NCBI GenBank assembly: GCA_037447655.1 | Contig: JBBHKE010002959.1 | Span: forward strand, 62,001-126,000 | Reading direction: 5' to 3' | DNA length: 64,000 nt | From: Zygnema cylindricum | Taxonomy: Eukaryota > Streptophyta > Zygnematophyceae > Zygnematales > Zygnemataceae | Shown: piece after piece, positions 22,207 to 32,990 of the stretch | Layout: each line of letters starts with the position of its first letter | Position numbering within the stretch: position 1 is the first letter of the stretch | Translations under genes and position numbers: made by a program | Notes under the pieces: generated by a model | Told to the model about the DNA's origin: nothing | Seen by the model: the letters and a program-made list of their open reading frames with translations, nothing else | Databases searched by the model: none

Positions 22207-22471
22207 CTACAAGAAGGATGGATCATCGACTCAGGTGCATCCATGCATATGTGTCGTGATAAGGAACTCTTCACTAAGCTAAAAAGATCCCTACTGTGGA
22301 GATAGAGTATGGGGATGGGAGAGTGGTTACTACAGATCTAGTAGGGTCAGTAAATCTAAAAGTCCTAGTGGAGGGTAAGACTTCTATACTCACATTCTCA
22401 AATTTACTCTACATTCCTCAGCTGAGTAAAAATCTTGTCTCTACGTATGTGTTAGATGACAAAGAGTTTGA
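22207..22471 (+). pseudogene. Element D1: protease region, cut by C'
   Basis: Contains WIIDSGASMHMCRDKEL, the D-S-G aspartic protease site, and continues in a shifted frame with IEYGDGRVVTTDLVGS and LYIPQLSKNLVSTYVL. The sequence stops at GAGTTTGA, where C' inserted; the continuation begins at 28,271 with a copy of the 5-bp TTTGA. Confidence 0.88.
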
Positions 22472-23335
22472 AAATGATCTGAGACAACTGCTGGCATTGA
22501 AGATGAAGAAGATGCAGCAGTAGTCATGGTAGATTAAATCAAAAGAGGAAGCCTCCACAAATACCGATGGCTGAAGAGCAACTTTGACAGACTATAACTT
22601 TCAGATATATGATCTAATGGTCCTGCATATTTACCACAGTGTAGATTACATACAAAAAAACACACACACAAACTTTCAATGAATTCCGCTCTCAGATCTG
22701 TGAGATATGCAGAAATGAAATTACATAAAACTGAGTGTACAGTTTTCATATCATTTGTTCCTAATGAATCAAATTCACTAAGTCCTACTGCTATACACCG
22801 AAACTACACTAAGCTGTACGGAGGCATTCCAGCCGTACATCTAACATTCTAACACAAGAAATACTGTGAGTATACCTGTGTATTGAAGGTATGTCATAAA
22901 CCACATTCTCAACACTAAACAACTTATTCACTACATACAAAATTATGTTCTACCGAATATTTACACCGAAGTTCAGACAACGTAAAGTGATAGTGATCTA
23001 GTCTCGCCGATAGTAATCTAGTCACGCCTCGTCAGTATTTGTTGGCGGCGGCTGTCAATCGTCTGATTAGAGGATTTGGGACCGTAGAATTGACTTCACG
23101 AATTCCCGTGGTCCTGCCGAATTTCCGTACGTCCACGGAGGACATACTCACGCATTTCTCTCAAGTGACGACGCGTGTCCCAAGTGTGAATGAACCGTGA
23201 ACTCCTAACTTCACTGTCACACTAATTTTGGTAAGTACTGAACCGAACTCAACCAAAAATAACTTAAGTCTTGAACAGCTCTCTCTCCCTCACAACTGAG
23301 GCATAGAGAGGACTAAAGCTTTCTTAAAAACAACA
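22472..23335 (-). repeat. 3' LTR of C'
   Basis: On the minus strand it starts TGTTGTTTTTAAGAAAGC after the purine-rich AGCTTTAGGGGAG. It is 20 bp longer than the partner LTR because a short segment around GATCTAGTC is duplicated near 22,990-23,030. The outer end has drifted from TGTTGTTC. Confidence 0.9.
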
Positions 23336-23340
23336 CTCCC

Positions 23341-24716
23341 CTAAAGCTTTAGACTCTGATAGTCTCTTAGTCCACATGCCTCTCTACATAACTTCAATTT
23401 AGGAGCAGGTAAAGGTTTCGTCATCATATCAGCCACCATTTGCTCATCCGGTAAATAACTCAATTTCAAGACTTTTCCCATCACCTTTTCTCTTACAAAA
23501 TGTAGCTTGATATCTATGTGCTTACTCTTAAAGTGATGACTGGGATTAGATGCAATAGCGATTGCTGCCTGATTGTCACACCACACTATCTGTGGTCCAG
23601 ATGGCATAAAGAGAATCTCTTAGAGAAGAGACTTTACCCAAAGTAACTCGTTAACTGCCGAGCTGGCAGCCATGTACTTAGCCTCTATGGAAGACTGAGC
23701 TGTTACCTTCTGTAGTTTGCTGCTCGAACAACACGTTCCACTTTTGATCTTCAAAATGTATCCAGTGGTGGAGCCTCGGCTGGGCATATCTCCGTAGCTC
23801 GCATCGCTCCATGTATGAATTTTGACTTCCCCTCCACCGAGAGAGAGTCTAAGATTTCGAGTTCTTGCAAGATAACGAAGAACTCTCTTTGCTGCCTCAT
23901 AGTCCAACTTCCTTGGATTTTGCAGGCCTCGGCTCAAGGCTCCAACCGCTGCTGAGATGTCGAGACGAGTACAGTTCATGAAATAAATGAGGCTTCCGAC
24001 AATCTGCTTGTAAGGAATGGAGGACATAGAATCTGGCTCTCCTGAATCTAAGAAATCATCAACCAAAACACCACCATCCGTTTCCGTGCCCTCGAATTTT
24101 TGCATGAATTCCATAGGAGTGGCACTCCCCTTTCCGTCTAACATGCCAAACTTTTCTAACATGTTCTTGATTGCTTCCTTTTGAGTTAAATAAGTAATTT
24201 TTTGTTTCTTGTCTCTTTCTACTTGAATTCCTAGAATATACTTAGCCTCACCCAAGTCTTTCATTTCACACCGGGAATTCAAAGCTGATTTTATTTTATT
24301 AATCTCATTGATGGATTTGCTAATCAGTAGCAAATCATCTACATAAACTGCCACATAAATCACTCCATGATCACCTTGCATTACATAGACTGAGTAATCT
24401 CAACTGATCCTGGTAAAGCCAAGATTGGTTAAAACTCATCTAATTTCAGGTTCCATTGCCTCGGAGCCTGTTTCAAACCATAAAGGGACTTCAACAGTTT
24501 ATAGACCAGATTTTCTTTCCCTTTTTTTGCATACATCTTTGGCTGCTTCATATAAATTACTTCCTCCAAATCACCATGCAAGAAAGCTGTCTTAACATCC
24601 ATCTGATGCAATTCCATATCCTCTATTGCAGCAAGAGATAGCAAAACTCTAACAGTAGGAAAGCGAACCACAGGAGAGAAGGTCTCTTCATAGTCTATTC
24701 CCTCCTTTTGGCTAAA
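23341..24716 (-). pseudogene. Element C': reverse transcriptase and RNase H
   Basis: RT contains [33 protein letters not shown] and an intact catalytic YVDDLLLIS; then KYILGIQVERDKK, and RNase H with WSDASYGDMPSRGS, SIEAKYMAASSA and KHIDIKLHFVREKV. A TGA near 24,714 (GGA in C), a one-base deletion near 24,430 and a TAA near 23,618 (CAA in C) break it. Otherwise it is the best-preserved RT of the window. Confidence 0.92.
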
Positions 24717-26219
24717 TCACTTAGCAACCAGTCTAGCTTTATATCTCTCAATTGTATTATCAGGATTCAATTTTAATTTGAAGACCCACTTACAACCGAT
24801 AGCTTTCCTGTTCCGTGGGAGCTCCACAAGTTCCCAAGTTTGGACTTCCATAATTGACTTTATTTCTTCATTTGCAGCCGAGATCCAATGATCCTTTTCA
24901 GGAACGGAAAAAGCTTCATGAATAGTAAGCGGCTCCTCTGTACTTGCAGGAAAAGCACTCTCAACTCGGTCGCCTCGAAGGCGGCTACTTTGCCTTCTTC
25001 CCCCCAGAAAATGTGACGCGGGAACGGTTGGTTCCTTAGATTGCCGCACAAGGCGTGTATTCGGAGGAGCATCGACAGAAGAAGCAGCTCCAAAAGGAGT
25101 ATTAGACGGCCCAGAGGTATTTGGGAGAGAGGTAGAAGAAGTAGAAGAGGATGGAGTAAAAGGTACCTGCTCAAGAATGATATACTCTTGTATTTTCTCT
25201 TTCCTTTCAGCAGCATCCATGCTAAAAACGTCAATAGATTGACTTTTTTCTTTAATCTGAATATTTTTGGCTGTTTGAATGCATCCTCTCTGAGGATTAT
25301 ACACTCTATAACCTGCAGATTCATCATCATAGCCTAAAAAGACGCCAGGTACAGATTTTGGACTAAGCTTCCAATTAGGAAGATTATCCAAGATAAAACA
25401 TTTGCTACCAAAAACTCTAAAATGACTAACATTTGGCTTTTTGCCTGTCTAAACTTCATAAGGTGTCTTACCCCTTACAGCCTGGGTTTCCACTCTATTT
25501 CTGATGTAGGAAGCAAGCTGAAAAGCTTCCCCCCAAAACTTTGGATCCACACCTTTATCGGCCATCATAGATCGAGCACATTCAGTCAAAGTCCGATTAA
25601 GTCTCTCGGCAAAACCATTTTGTTCCGGTGTGTACGGAGCAGTAAATTCACGAGAGATGCCATTTTCTTTCAAAAAATCAGCAAAGGCATGAGATACATA
25701 CTCTCCACCATTATCCGTCCGCAAAGTAAGAATAGATTTGCCGTGAAGTTTCTCCGCCCAGATTTTGTAGTGCTTAAAGTGAGTGAAGACTTCTCTCTTC
25801 TCCTTCATAAAGTATATGCGACTATACCGAGAGTAATCGTCGGTAAAGGTGACAAAGAAGCGGCTGCCACCCAGAGAGGGAACATTAGAAGGGCCGAAAA
25901 CATCAGAGTGAATAATACAAAGAACATCTGTGGCTCGGTGATCAGAAACTTGTGATATGGGAAGCTTGTGAAGCTTTCCGAGAGCACAACCATCACACAC
26001 ATGAGACTTTTGTTGACCAAGCTTGACTCCCTCTATCATGTCATGCTTTATCATCTTAGTAAGTCTCTCATGATGCACATGACGAAGTCTTTTACGCCAA
26101 AAAACATTATCACATAGGACACTAGAGTACGCAAAATCAATTTTATTTGCCATGTCCATGCGGTACAAAAAGTTTGGGCCTCTAGTTCCTACTAGAGCTA
26201 CTCTTCCATTCTTGCTCAC
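24717..26219 (-). pseudogene. Element C': integrase and linker
   Basis: Has the histidine pair (RLRHVHHERL), CDGC, IHSDVFGPS, RTDNGGEYVS and PEQNGFAERLN, so the zinc ligands and D-D-E catalytic residues are all present. GKTPYEV is followed by TAG where C has TGG (Trp), near 25,450. Then come VFGSKCFI, FLGYDDESAGYRVY and a serine/proline linker, leading directly into RT ([17 protein letters not shown]). Confidence 0.92.
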
Positions 26220-26237
26220 TATATTCTTGCCATTTTT

Positions 26238-26495
26238 CTAGAGAACCTCAAAGCCTTTGCTTTCAGCTACAGATGTAGAAGAAAGATTTTTCTTAAACTT
26301 TGGAACATATAAGACATCATACAAAGTTCTCTTAACAACCTTTCCATCTATCACACAATCCAGATCTATGTTTCCTTTGGCATTTGATTTAACGGCATAG
26401 CCACAAGCATAAAAGATCTGAGGTAAAGGAATAGAAGACATCTCCTTAAACCAAGACTTATTCCAGCACATGTGTGAAGAGCTTCCGGAATCCAT
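26238..26495 (-). pseudogene. Element C': protease
   Basis: MDSGSSSHMCWNKS is the aspartic protease site, followed by IDLDCVIDGKVVKRTLYDVLYVPKFKKNL, typical of the copia retropepsin fold. It ends at the TAG also found at the same codon in element C (16,651). Confidence 0.9.
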
Positions 26496-26513
26496 TATCC
26501 ATCTGAGGTCCTT

Positions 26514-27482
26514 TTACCCTTCTATCATGTCGAGTTTGGCAAGAGCGAAGAACTCTTTGTCATCAGTTTTTGGAAAACTGAGCACATCAGCTGTCGTTTC
26601 CTCGGTTGTTTTCTTCTTCAATTCCGTATCCTCCGCTGAAAATGAAACAATTTTATTCGGAAGTTTTTGGGAAATAGGAGGTCCGCGGTGTCTCCATCCT
26701 TTCCGAAAGGTACCTGTTTCAAGTGCTTTTATATACAAAGGACAAGCTCTGAAGGAGTGACCATCAGTATAGCAATAAACACATTTCTCAAACTGAGGAT
26801 TAAACTGATTCCCTTGATATCTACTTTCGCTCTGAAATTGAGCCGTAAATGCTACAGCTGGTTTTCCAAATCCTAAAACTATCTGAGTAGCCTCTTCTGC
26901 CAAGATAAACTCTATAGCTGTTTGCAAATTCCAAAGAGGTTTAGACAATTTTTTCATTTCATCTGAGGCTCCTTTATATTCATTAGGAAGCCCCTTTAGG
27001 AGAATCATGGCCTGATGATAAGGGGAAAAAGTCCCCCCAAAACATGCATTTTCTAACAGTAACATTCGAAACCGATTAGTGTATTCCACCATGCTACCAC
27101 CTGTGTACTTATACTCATAGATCTGACCAGCAGTTATAATCTCATGCTGGTCACTAGCTTTGACATAAAAAGATTTCAATGCATCCCACAATTCTGATGC
27201 CTTTGTAACATTTATATATGTCATATGCAATTCTTTTGATATCATAAGCTTTACTAAATGCAAAGCCTGGTCATTTTTCTGATAAAAGCTGGCATCAGAT
27301 TCTGCCAGTGATCCATTTAACACATCAATAAGTTTCACTTGCTTGAAGTAAGACTTAACCAAATCTGCCCAATACAGATATTCGCGTCCATCAAAGACCA
27401 TAATTCATGAAGGCGGGCCCGTGACCTGTTGTTCAGAGACAACTGCTGGCACTGAAGATGAAGAAGATGCAGCAGTAGTCAT
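26514..27482 (-). pseudogene. Element C': gag
   Basis: The start codon lies in the LTR (MTTAASSSSSVPAVVSEQQ) and reads through VTGPPS, with a TGA or shift near 27,405. An uninterrupted 295-residue stretch then covers FDGREYLYWADLVKSYF, ASELWDALKSFYVKASD, LLKGLPNEYKGA and the zinc knuckle CVYCYTDGHSFRAC. It ends in a TAA (GAA in C) just before the protease. This is the longest intact Gag in the window. Confidence 0.92.
27412..27426 (-). other. Primer-binding site of C'
   Basis: On the minus strand GGTCACGGGCCCGCC follows AACAACA exactly. It differs by three transitions from GGTTATGGGCCCACC. Confidence 0.65.
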
Positions 27483-28270
27483 CGTAGAACAAATCAAAAG
27501 AGGAAGCTTCCACAAATACCGATGGCTGAAGAGCAACTTTGAAAGACTATCACTTTCAGAAATATGATCTAATGGTCCTGCATATTTACCACAGAGTAGA
27601 TTACATACAAAAAAACACACACACAAACTTTCAATGAATTCCGCTCACAGATCTATGAGATATGCAGAAATGAAATTTCATAAAACTGAGTGTACAGTTT
27701 TCATATCATTTGTTCCTAATGAATCAAATTCACTAAGTCCTACTTCTATACACCGAAACTACACTAAGCTGTACGGAGGCATTCCAGCCGTACATCTAAC
27801 ATTCTAACACATCAAATACTGTGAGTATACCTGTGTACTGAAGGTATGTCATAAACCACATTCTCAACACTAAACAACTAATTCACTACATACAAAATTC
27901 TGTTCTACCAAATATTTACACCGAAGTTCAGACAACGTAAAGTGATAGTGATCTAGTCACGCCTCGTCAGTATTTGTTGGCGCCGGCTGTTAACCGTCCG
28001 ATTAGAGGATTTGGGACCGTAGAATTGACTTCACGAATTCCCGTGGTCCTGCCGAATTTCCGTACGTCCACGGAGGACATACTCACGCATTTCTCTCAAG
28101 TGACGACGCGTGTCCCAAGTGTGAATGAACCGTGAACTCCCAACTTCACTGTCACACTAATTTTGGTAAGTACTGAACCGAACTCAACCAAAAATAACTT
28201 AAGTCCTGAACAGCTCTCTCTCCCTCACAACTAAGGCATAGAGAGGACTAAAGCTTTCTTAAAAACACCA
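27427..28270 (-). repeat. 5' LTR of C'
   Basis: 844 bp, near-identical to the LTRs of C. Inner end GAACAACA; the outer end TGGTGTTTTT has one change from TGTTGTTTTT. Followed by the target duplication TTTGA. Confidence 0.92.
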
Positions 28271-29333
28271 TTTGATACCTTCACTAGAAAAAGAGTCTTT
28301 ACAACTAAGTATAGGGATGAAGTTAAATTCACAACAGATAAGGGTAGCCAAAGAATGTTTAGGCTTAACCTGAGTAATGAAAAGAAGAATGCTTACTATG
28401 TTGGTGTTCCTAAGTTGATGGTTTGGCATAAACAATTGGGACATGTGCATTTTGTTAGGTTTGGGGAAATGAAAAAGCTTGGAGTAGAAGAAGGCATTCA
28501 ATTTGGGGATAATGAAATGATGAATGATTGTAGTGGTTGTGCTAAAGGTAAGGCTCACAGACTTCCATTTCCCAAAGCCGCCACATATAGAGGTGAGAAA
28601 GTAATAGATCTAGTTCACACATATTTCTGGGGACTTGCAAAAGCACCTTCGGTTAGAGGAAAGAGGTTTTTGTTGAAAATAATCAATGACTGGTCTAGAT
28701 ACTCTAGAGTGTAATTCCTAAAAACAAAGTCTAAAAATAAACTTAATTAAAAAAATATAAAGCATGGAGTGAAAAGTTGCATGAAACCCCGATTAAGAGA
28801 ATAATGAGTGATAACGGGGGGGAATATACCTCTAACTTGTTTGAGGAATACTTGAGAGATGAGGGAGTTCAGCACCAGGAAACCGTACCATATAACCTAT
28901 AACATAATGGGGTGGCCGAGAGATTAAACAGAACACTAGGAGATAGAGCATGTAGTATGTTGGCCGACAAGAAAATAGGAAAGAGATTTTGGGCAGAGGC
29001 CATAAACTGTGCCAACTACATTAAGAATAGAGTCCTTACCTTAGCTTTAAAGGGAATGACACCTTATAAGAGATGGGTGGGAAGGAAACCAGATGTCTCT
29101 CACCTTAAAGTATTTGGTAGCCAAGTTTACAGTTTTGACACGGATAGGAAAAACTAGAAACTAGATGCTAAGGGAAAACCTGGATACTTTGTACGATATG
29201 ATGAGGATGTCAAGGGATATAGAGTGTATGACTTAGCAAAGAGAGATATCATTCTGGTCAAACACCTAGTTGTCATGGATGAAGGGAAGTCATTTGACCC
29301 CTTTAAATATACCTAGAAGATAAGAATTAGATT
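28271..29333 (+). pseudogene. Element D1: integrase
   Basis: Resumes D1 after C'. Contains MVWHKQLGHVHF and DCSGCAKGKAHRLPFP (HHCC zinc site). The first catalytic block reads VHTYFWG instead of VHTDICG, losing the Asp; then SDNGGEYTS (second Asp) and HNGVAERLNRTL (Glu) in later frames. FWAEAINCANYIKNRVLT and HLKVFGSQVYSFD follow. Stops near 28,712, 28,750, 28,900 and 29,155 interrupt it. Close relatives are D2 and F. Confidence 0.88.
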
Positions 29334-31200
29334 TGAGTCTGAAGGTGCGGAGGACTTTGTCCTTTCCGGAACAGACATGAATAAAACACGGATTGTAGAT
29401 TTTAGGGAGATCCAATACATTGGAGATCCACCGGAAACCTCACATATTCCTATTGATTTCGAGGAAAGAGTAGAGGAGGAATCGAAACTGGCTTCCATGG
29501 ATAAGGGAACCGATGAACAGTAAGGAGAAATCCAAGGCTTCCCTCCATCCCAGCTACGGAGTTTGAGGGGGGGAGAAGGAGCAGCAAAAAGATCCACGAA
29601 AAACATGTTGCTCACAAGGTAACTAAGCTATCTCACCCAGATGAGCCTCAGTCATACTGAGAGGCAATAAACAGTCCGGAAAAAGACAGATGGATTAGAG
29701 CCATTAAAGATGAGATGGCCTCTATCATGGAAGCAAATACTTAGGAACTAGCGGAATGTCCTCCGGACAGAAAACTGATTGGCTATAAATGGGTGTTTAA
29801 ACTAAAACTCACCCCAGATAATACCATTGAGAGATATAAGGCACAAATGGTAGCAAAGGGGTTCACCCAAAAGTAGGGGATTGACTAAGAAGAGAATTTT
29901 GCTAAAGTTGTTCGGTTCCCATCAGTAAGGATTCTCCTCAATCTGGCAGCAGCGGAAAACATGGAAAAACACCAGATGGATATTCAGATTGCCTTTCTTA
30001 ATGGTGACTTAGAGGAAGAAATTTTCATGAGACAACTAGAGGGATTTGTGGAGGAAGGAGAGAAGAGCAAAGTGTGCAGGCTCATAAAATCCTTATATAG
30101 ACTGAAGCAGGCTCCTTGACAGTGGAGTAAGATACTAGATGAGTTTCTCACCGGTCTAAGATATATCCGGATTAGTTATGACCATTCTATCTATGTGTTT
30201 GAGGATGAGAATGGTGTCATTTTTATTGCAATCTATGTTGATGATTTGCTTCTGCTCAATAAGTTTTTGGAAAAGATCAATAGGCTAAAGAAAGATCTGA
30301 GAAGCAGATTTGATATGAAATATTTAGGTGAGGCAAAATAAATTTTAGGGATCCAAATGGAGAGAGATAGGAGGAAACGGATTATTAGACTTACTTTGAA
30401 GAGGCGATATGTAATATGTTTGAGAAATTGCAGATGGAAAAGGCTAACAGTTGTACCACTCCCATGGACTTGAAAAAAGTAACTGATAGAAGTGTAGAAG
30501 GAGGAGTGATGATCTTAGATGATCATAAGAGTCTACATGAGAGAGAGTTTATGAAGTCTATCCCTTGTAGACAGGTCGTAAGAATTTTGATCTATTTTAT
30601 GAATTGTACCAAGTCGTACATAGCAGCAGTTGGAGTACTCAGTAGAAATCTTAATAATTTGGAAGGGAGACTGGGCTAAGAGAGTCATGAGATATATGGT
30701 GGGAACCAGAGAGTTATGGTTGCATTTGGGAGGGGAGAACACTTTCATCACTACTTAGAGTAGTGCCAGTTATTGGGACGCACCTATGAGAAAATGCACT
30801 TCTGGGTATGTGTTGTATGTAGGGAAGGTGCTTGCTGTTGGAGCAGCAAGCAACAAAAGTTGGTTGCTTAGTCTACTATGGAGGTTGAGTACATTGCCTC
30901 TTGTTCTGCTGTGAAAGAGTTGATGTGGGTCAAGTCCTTGTTGCAAGAACTGGGGTATATGATGGAGGGAGTGCATGAAGTGTTTTGTGATAACCAAGCT
31001 GCCATTGCAATTGCAGCTAATCCAAAACATCATTTTAAGGCTTAACAGATGGACACCAGATTGAGTTTTGTGAGAGAAAAAGTTGAGATCAAAATTGTGA
31101 ATCTTGTATATAGATCTCATGAGGAAATGGTGGCTGATATGATGACAAAACCGGTGCCTTCTCCAAAGTTACAACATTGCAGAGAATAGTGTGGATTAAA
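29334..31200 (+). pseudogene. Element D1: linker, reverse transcriptase and RNase H
   Basis: Traces of [17 protein letters not shown] near 29,776, MVAKGFTQK, QMDIQIAFLNG near 29,972, LYRLKQAP and an intact IYVDDLLLL near 30,233, then MERDRRKRI, PMDLKKVTD, FMNCTKSYIAAVGVLSRN and RNase H end motifs near 31,000-31,150 (DNQAAIAIAANPKHHFK-type and MVADMMTKP). At least six stops and several frameshifts; TGG-to-TAG changes occur near 29,741 and TAT-to-TAA near 29,886. Confidence 0.85.
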
Positions 31201-31223
31201 ACTGAAGTTAAAGTTAGACTTGA

Positions 31224-31235
31224 AAATAAGGGGGG
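31224..31235 (+). other. Polypurine tract of D1
   Basis: AAATAAGGGGGG (with a further A upstream) immediately precedes the TGTTGAAAT LTR start. It fixes the start of the family-3 LTR. Confidence 0.8.
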
Positions 31236-31454
31236 TGTTGAAATTATTAGATTTATAAGGTATTTTCTAGGTTTGAATTTATAAGTAAAAACTAGAAAAG
31301 TAAAAGCGGAAGCAGCCTACCTCCACCTGTTCCCTCTACCCCCCTTACTTGTTGTAGTCACTGAATGATAGAGAGGGTGGTGGATCCATGGGTGCCTCAG
31401 CTCCATAGGCAGGACTTAAGAGTGACCTAAGTCACTCTCAACAAAAGGTTGAGT

Positions 31455-31530
31455 CCGGCAGGACTCGAACCTCCGACCGACAGAGCGTGGCGTAGCCGTC
31501 AGCTCTAACCGGTCTATCGTAGAAGTTCGT
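31455..31530 (-). other. tRNA-like segment inside family-3 LTR
   Basis: Read on the minus strand, TAGACCGGTTAGAGCTGACG resembles a tRNA D-arm (A-box) and GGTCGGAGGTTCGAGTCC a T-arm (B-box GGTTCGAnTCC). The spacing is about right for a tRNA, but I cannot draw a clean acceptor stem. It also occurs in the LTRs at 40.6 and 55.7 kb. I take it as a Pol III-type or tRNA-derived module, not a working tRNA gene. Confidence 0.5.
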
Positions 31531-32031
31531 TATATTACATGGGGTACGATATTTATTTACACATTGAACAAAACACTAATCCAATTAACGTAACTGTGAA
31601 AAGGAAACATTAAGACATAGGATATTCACTGCGTACATCTAATCCGCCGCACGAAATAAATGAGTCGTACATTTATTTCAACGGCGTACATTAAAAGTCG
31701 GTCTTCATCGGGCGGCGCTAATCGTCGCCGCGGTCATGGAATGGTCACTTTGGTGGTTTTCGGACGTGGCGTGACGTAGCGATACGTGGCAGGATTGAAT
31801 TGAGCAGCGGGGATCCTGGACAACATAAGGACATAAGGACGATTTAGACGGCGACACGCGTCCACTTTATGGCCTTTTCCTACAGAGGCCGTACATAAAG
31901 TACATCGACCACAGTTCTTTTTGGTACTATACAGTATCTTGATTGGAGCGTACTTTGGTAAATAGGGTTTGTGAGAGAGATATAGGACTTAGAATATTTT
32001 TAGACAATCACCTCTCCCTTGGGAGATTTTG

Positions 32032-32038
32032 TATAAAT
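32032..32038 (+). promoter_or_regulatory. TATA box of D1 3' LTR
   Basis: TATAAAT lies about 215 bp before the LTR end, just after a CTCCCTTGGGAG inverted repeat. The solo LTR at 40.3 kb has TATAAATA in the equivalent place. Confidence 0.55.
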
Positions 32039-32251
32039 TGCATCTTTGTTGGCTCATAACTAATCGGCTGGTGGGCCGTTTGCAGTGATTCTTTTTGCTA
32101 CAGACTCAGAGGAGTCTAGGCTGCACAAAAAAGAAGTCAAACTGTAAGTTTGCCATCTTGGGTAGCGGTGATTGTGGCTTGATGTGGGTAAGTTAAACAC
32201 TATCTAGAGGTATGCTGTATTCTGTCGTCCAATGGAGGACACATAATTGCA

Positions 32252-32734
32252 CATGGGTCGGTCCGGTCTTGGTCTTGTTGTACTACACATGCATCGGTCC
32301 AGTCTTGTCGCCCTATGTACAAGTTCTTTGGGCGACGGTCTCTATTTTTATGTATGTTTTCTTTTTGTCTTAATTCTTTTTGTACTTCAATTTTGTCTTC
32401 GTACTCTTTGTCGCTTGAGTCTACGTCGTTAATTTTGGTCTTAATTACTTTAATTCATTGCCGACCTAAAGTCAATCAGTTATAATCTAACTTACATTAG
32501 AATCTAGTCACATAAAATGTTGACCAAATGTATTAGAATCTTGACTAGGATCTTTTTAGTTATAGCACACCAAAGAGCGCTTATACTCCACTGTAATTAG
32601 CACTTTGTATTTTGTATATAAGTGAATTTTCTCACTCAATAAAATCATCCCAAATAAAAGTCAATTTTTTTCTCCAATGCAGTAATCTTTCTCTTGTGCA
32701 CAATTTGATGGCTTCCGCCAATCCACCTCCAATA
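32252..32734 (+). repeat. Displaced 3' LTR of element B (family 1, 5'-truncated)
   Basis: Aligns to 7,932-8,357, from CATGGGTCGG to CCTCCAATA, with one extra ~60-bp stretch around 32,480-32,540 and conserved TATATAAG at 32,615. It abuts the end of D1 on the left; the first 81 bp of the LTR are missing. It ends at the same base as the 5' LTR, after which unrelated GC-rich repeats begin. Removing the nested elements makes it the 3' LTR of B. Confidence 0.85.
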
Positions 32735-32990
32735 ATAAATGCACGCGCGGAATTTCGCACGAACGCGTGGTATTTTGCACGCACGCGCGGTATTTTGCAT
32801 GCACGCGCGGTATTTTTGCATACACGCACAATATTCTGCACGCACGCGCGATATTTTGCATGCACGCGTGGAATTTTGCATGCATGCACAGTTTAAGACA
32901 CGCGCGCGCGAAATGTTGCATGCACGCGCGATTCCATGCATGCACTCACAATTTGATGCACGCACTTCTAGCTGTTTCGTTCGCACGTGC
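32735..32990. repeat. GC-rich ~20-bp tandem array (CACGCGCGG-TATTTTGCATG)
   Basis: About eleven units of 19-22 bp follow the pattern GCACGCACGCGCGGTATTTT with variants (ACGCGTGGAATTTTGCATG, CACGCACAATATTCTG). Long alternating purine-pyrimidine runs (CGCGCGCG, TGCATGCACG) could adopt Z-DNA. Open frames across it exist on both strands in several phases, as expected for a repeat whose unit is a near-multiple of three, and are not taken as genes. Confidence 0.85.

Larger units (their letters stand above)
22472..28270 (-). mobile_element. Copia family 2, element C' (complete, inverted, inside D1)
   Basis: A 5.8-kb element on the minus strand with LTRs of 844 and 864 bp and a perfect 5-bp target duplication TTTGA (22,467 and 28,271). 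Removing it restores D1's pre-integrase region. It keeps intact YVDD, DSG and integrase D-D-E residues but carries at least five in-frame stops and one frameshift. It is younger than D1 by nesting. Confidence 0.95.
20399..32251 (+). mobile_element. Copia family 3, element D1 (interrupted by C')
   Basis: A full-order element: partial 5' LTR, primer site, gag, protease, [inserted element C'], integrase, RT, RNase H, polypurine tract and 3' LTR. The first ~310 bp of the 5' LTR were lost where element C now stands. On the right it abuts the family-1 LTR fragment, so D1 inserted into element B's 3' LTR. Stops and frameshifts occur throughout. Confidence 0.9.
31236..32251 (+). repeat. 3' LTR of D1 (family 3)
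   Basis: Begins TGTTGAAATTATTAG and ends ATAATTGCA. It holds a tRNA-like segment in antisense, a perfect GAGTGAC(n4)GTCACTC palindrome at 31,420, a TACGTGGC G-box-like word, a CTCCC-TT-GGGAG inverted repeat at about 32,016 and a TATAAAT box. The LTR copy of the gag ATG lies at 32,232, 20 nt from the end. Confidence 0.9.

Noticed and set aside
31455-31530. Functional tRNA gene
   Set aside because: A- and B-box-like parts are visible but no consistent acceptor and anticodon stems; it recurs only within LTRs.
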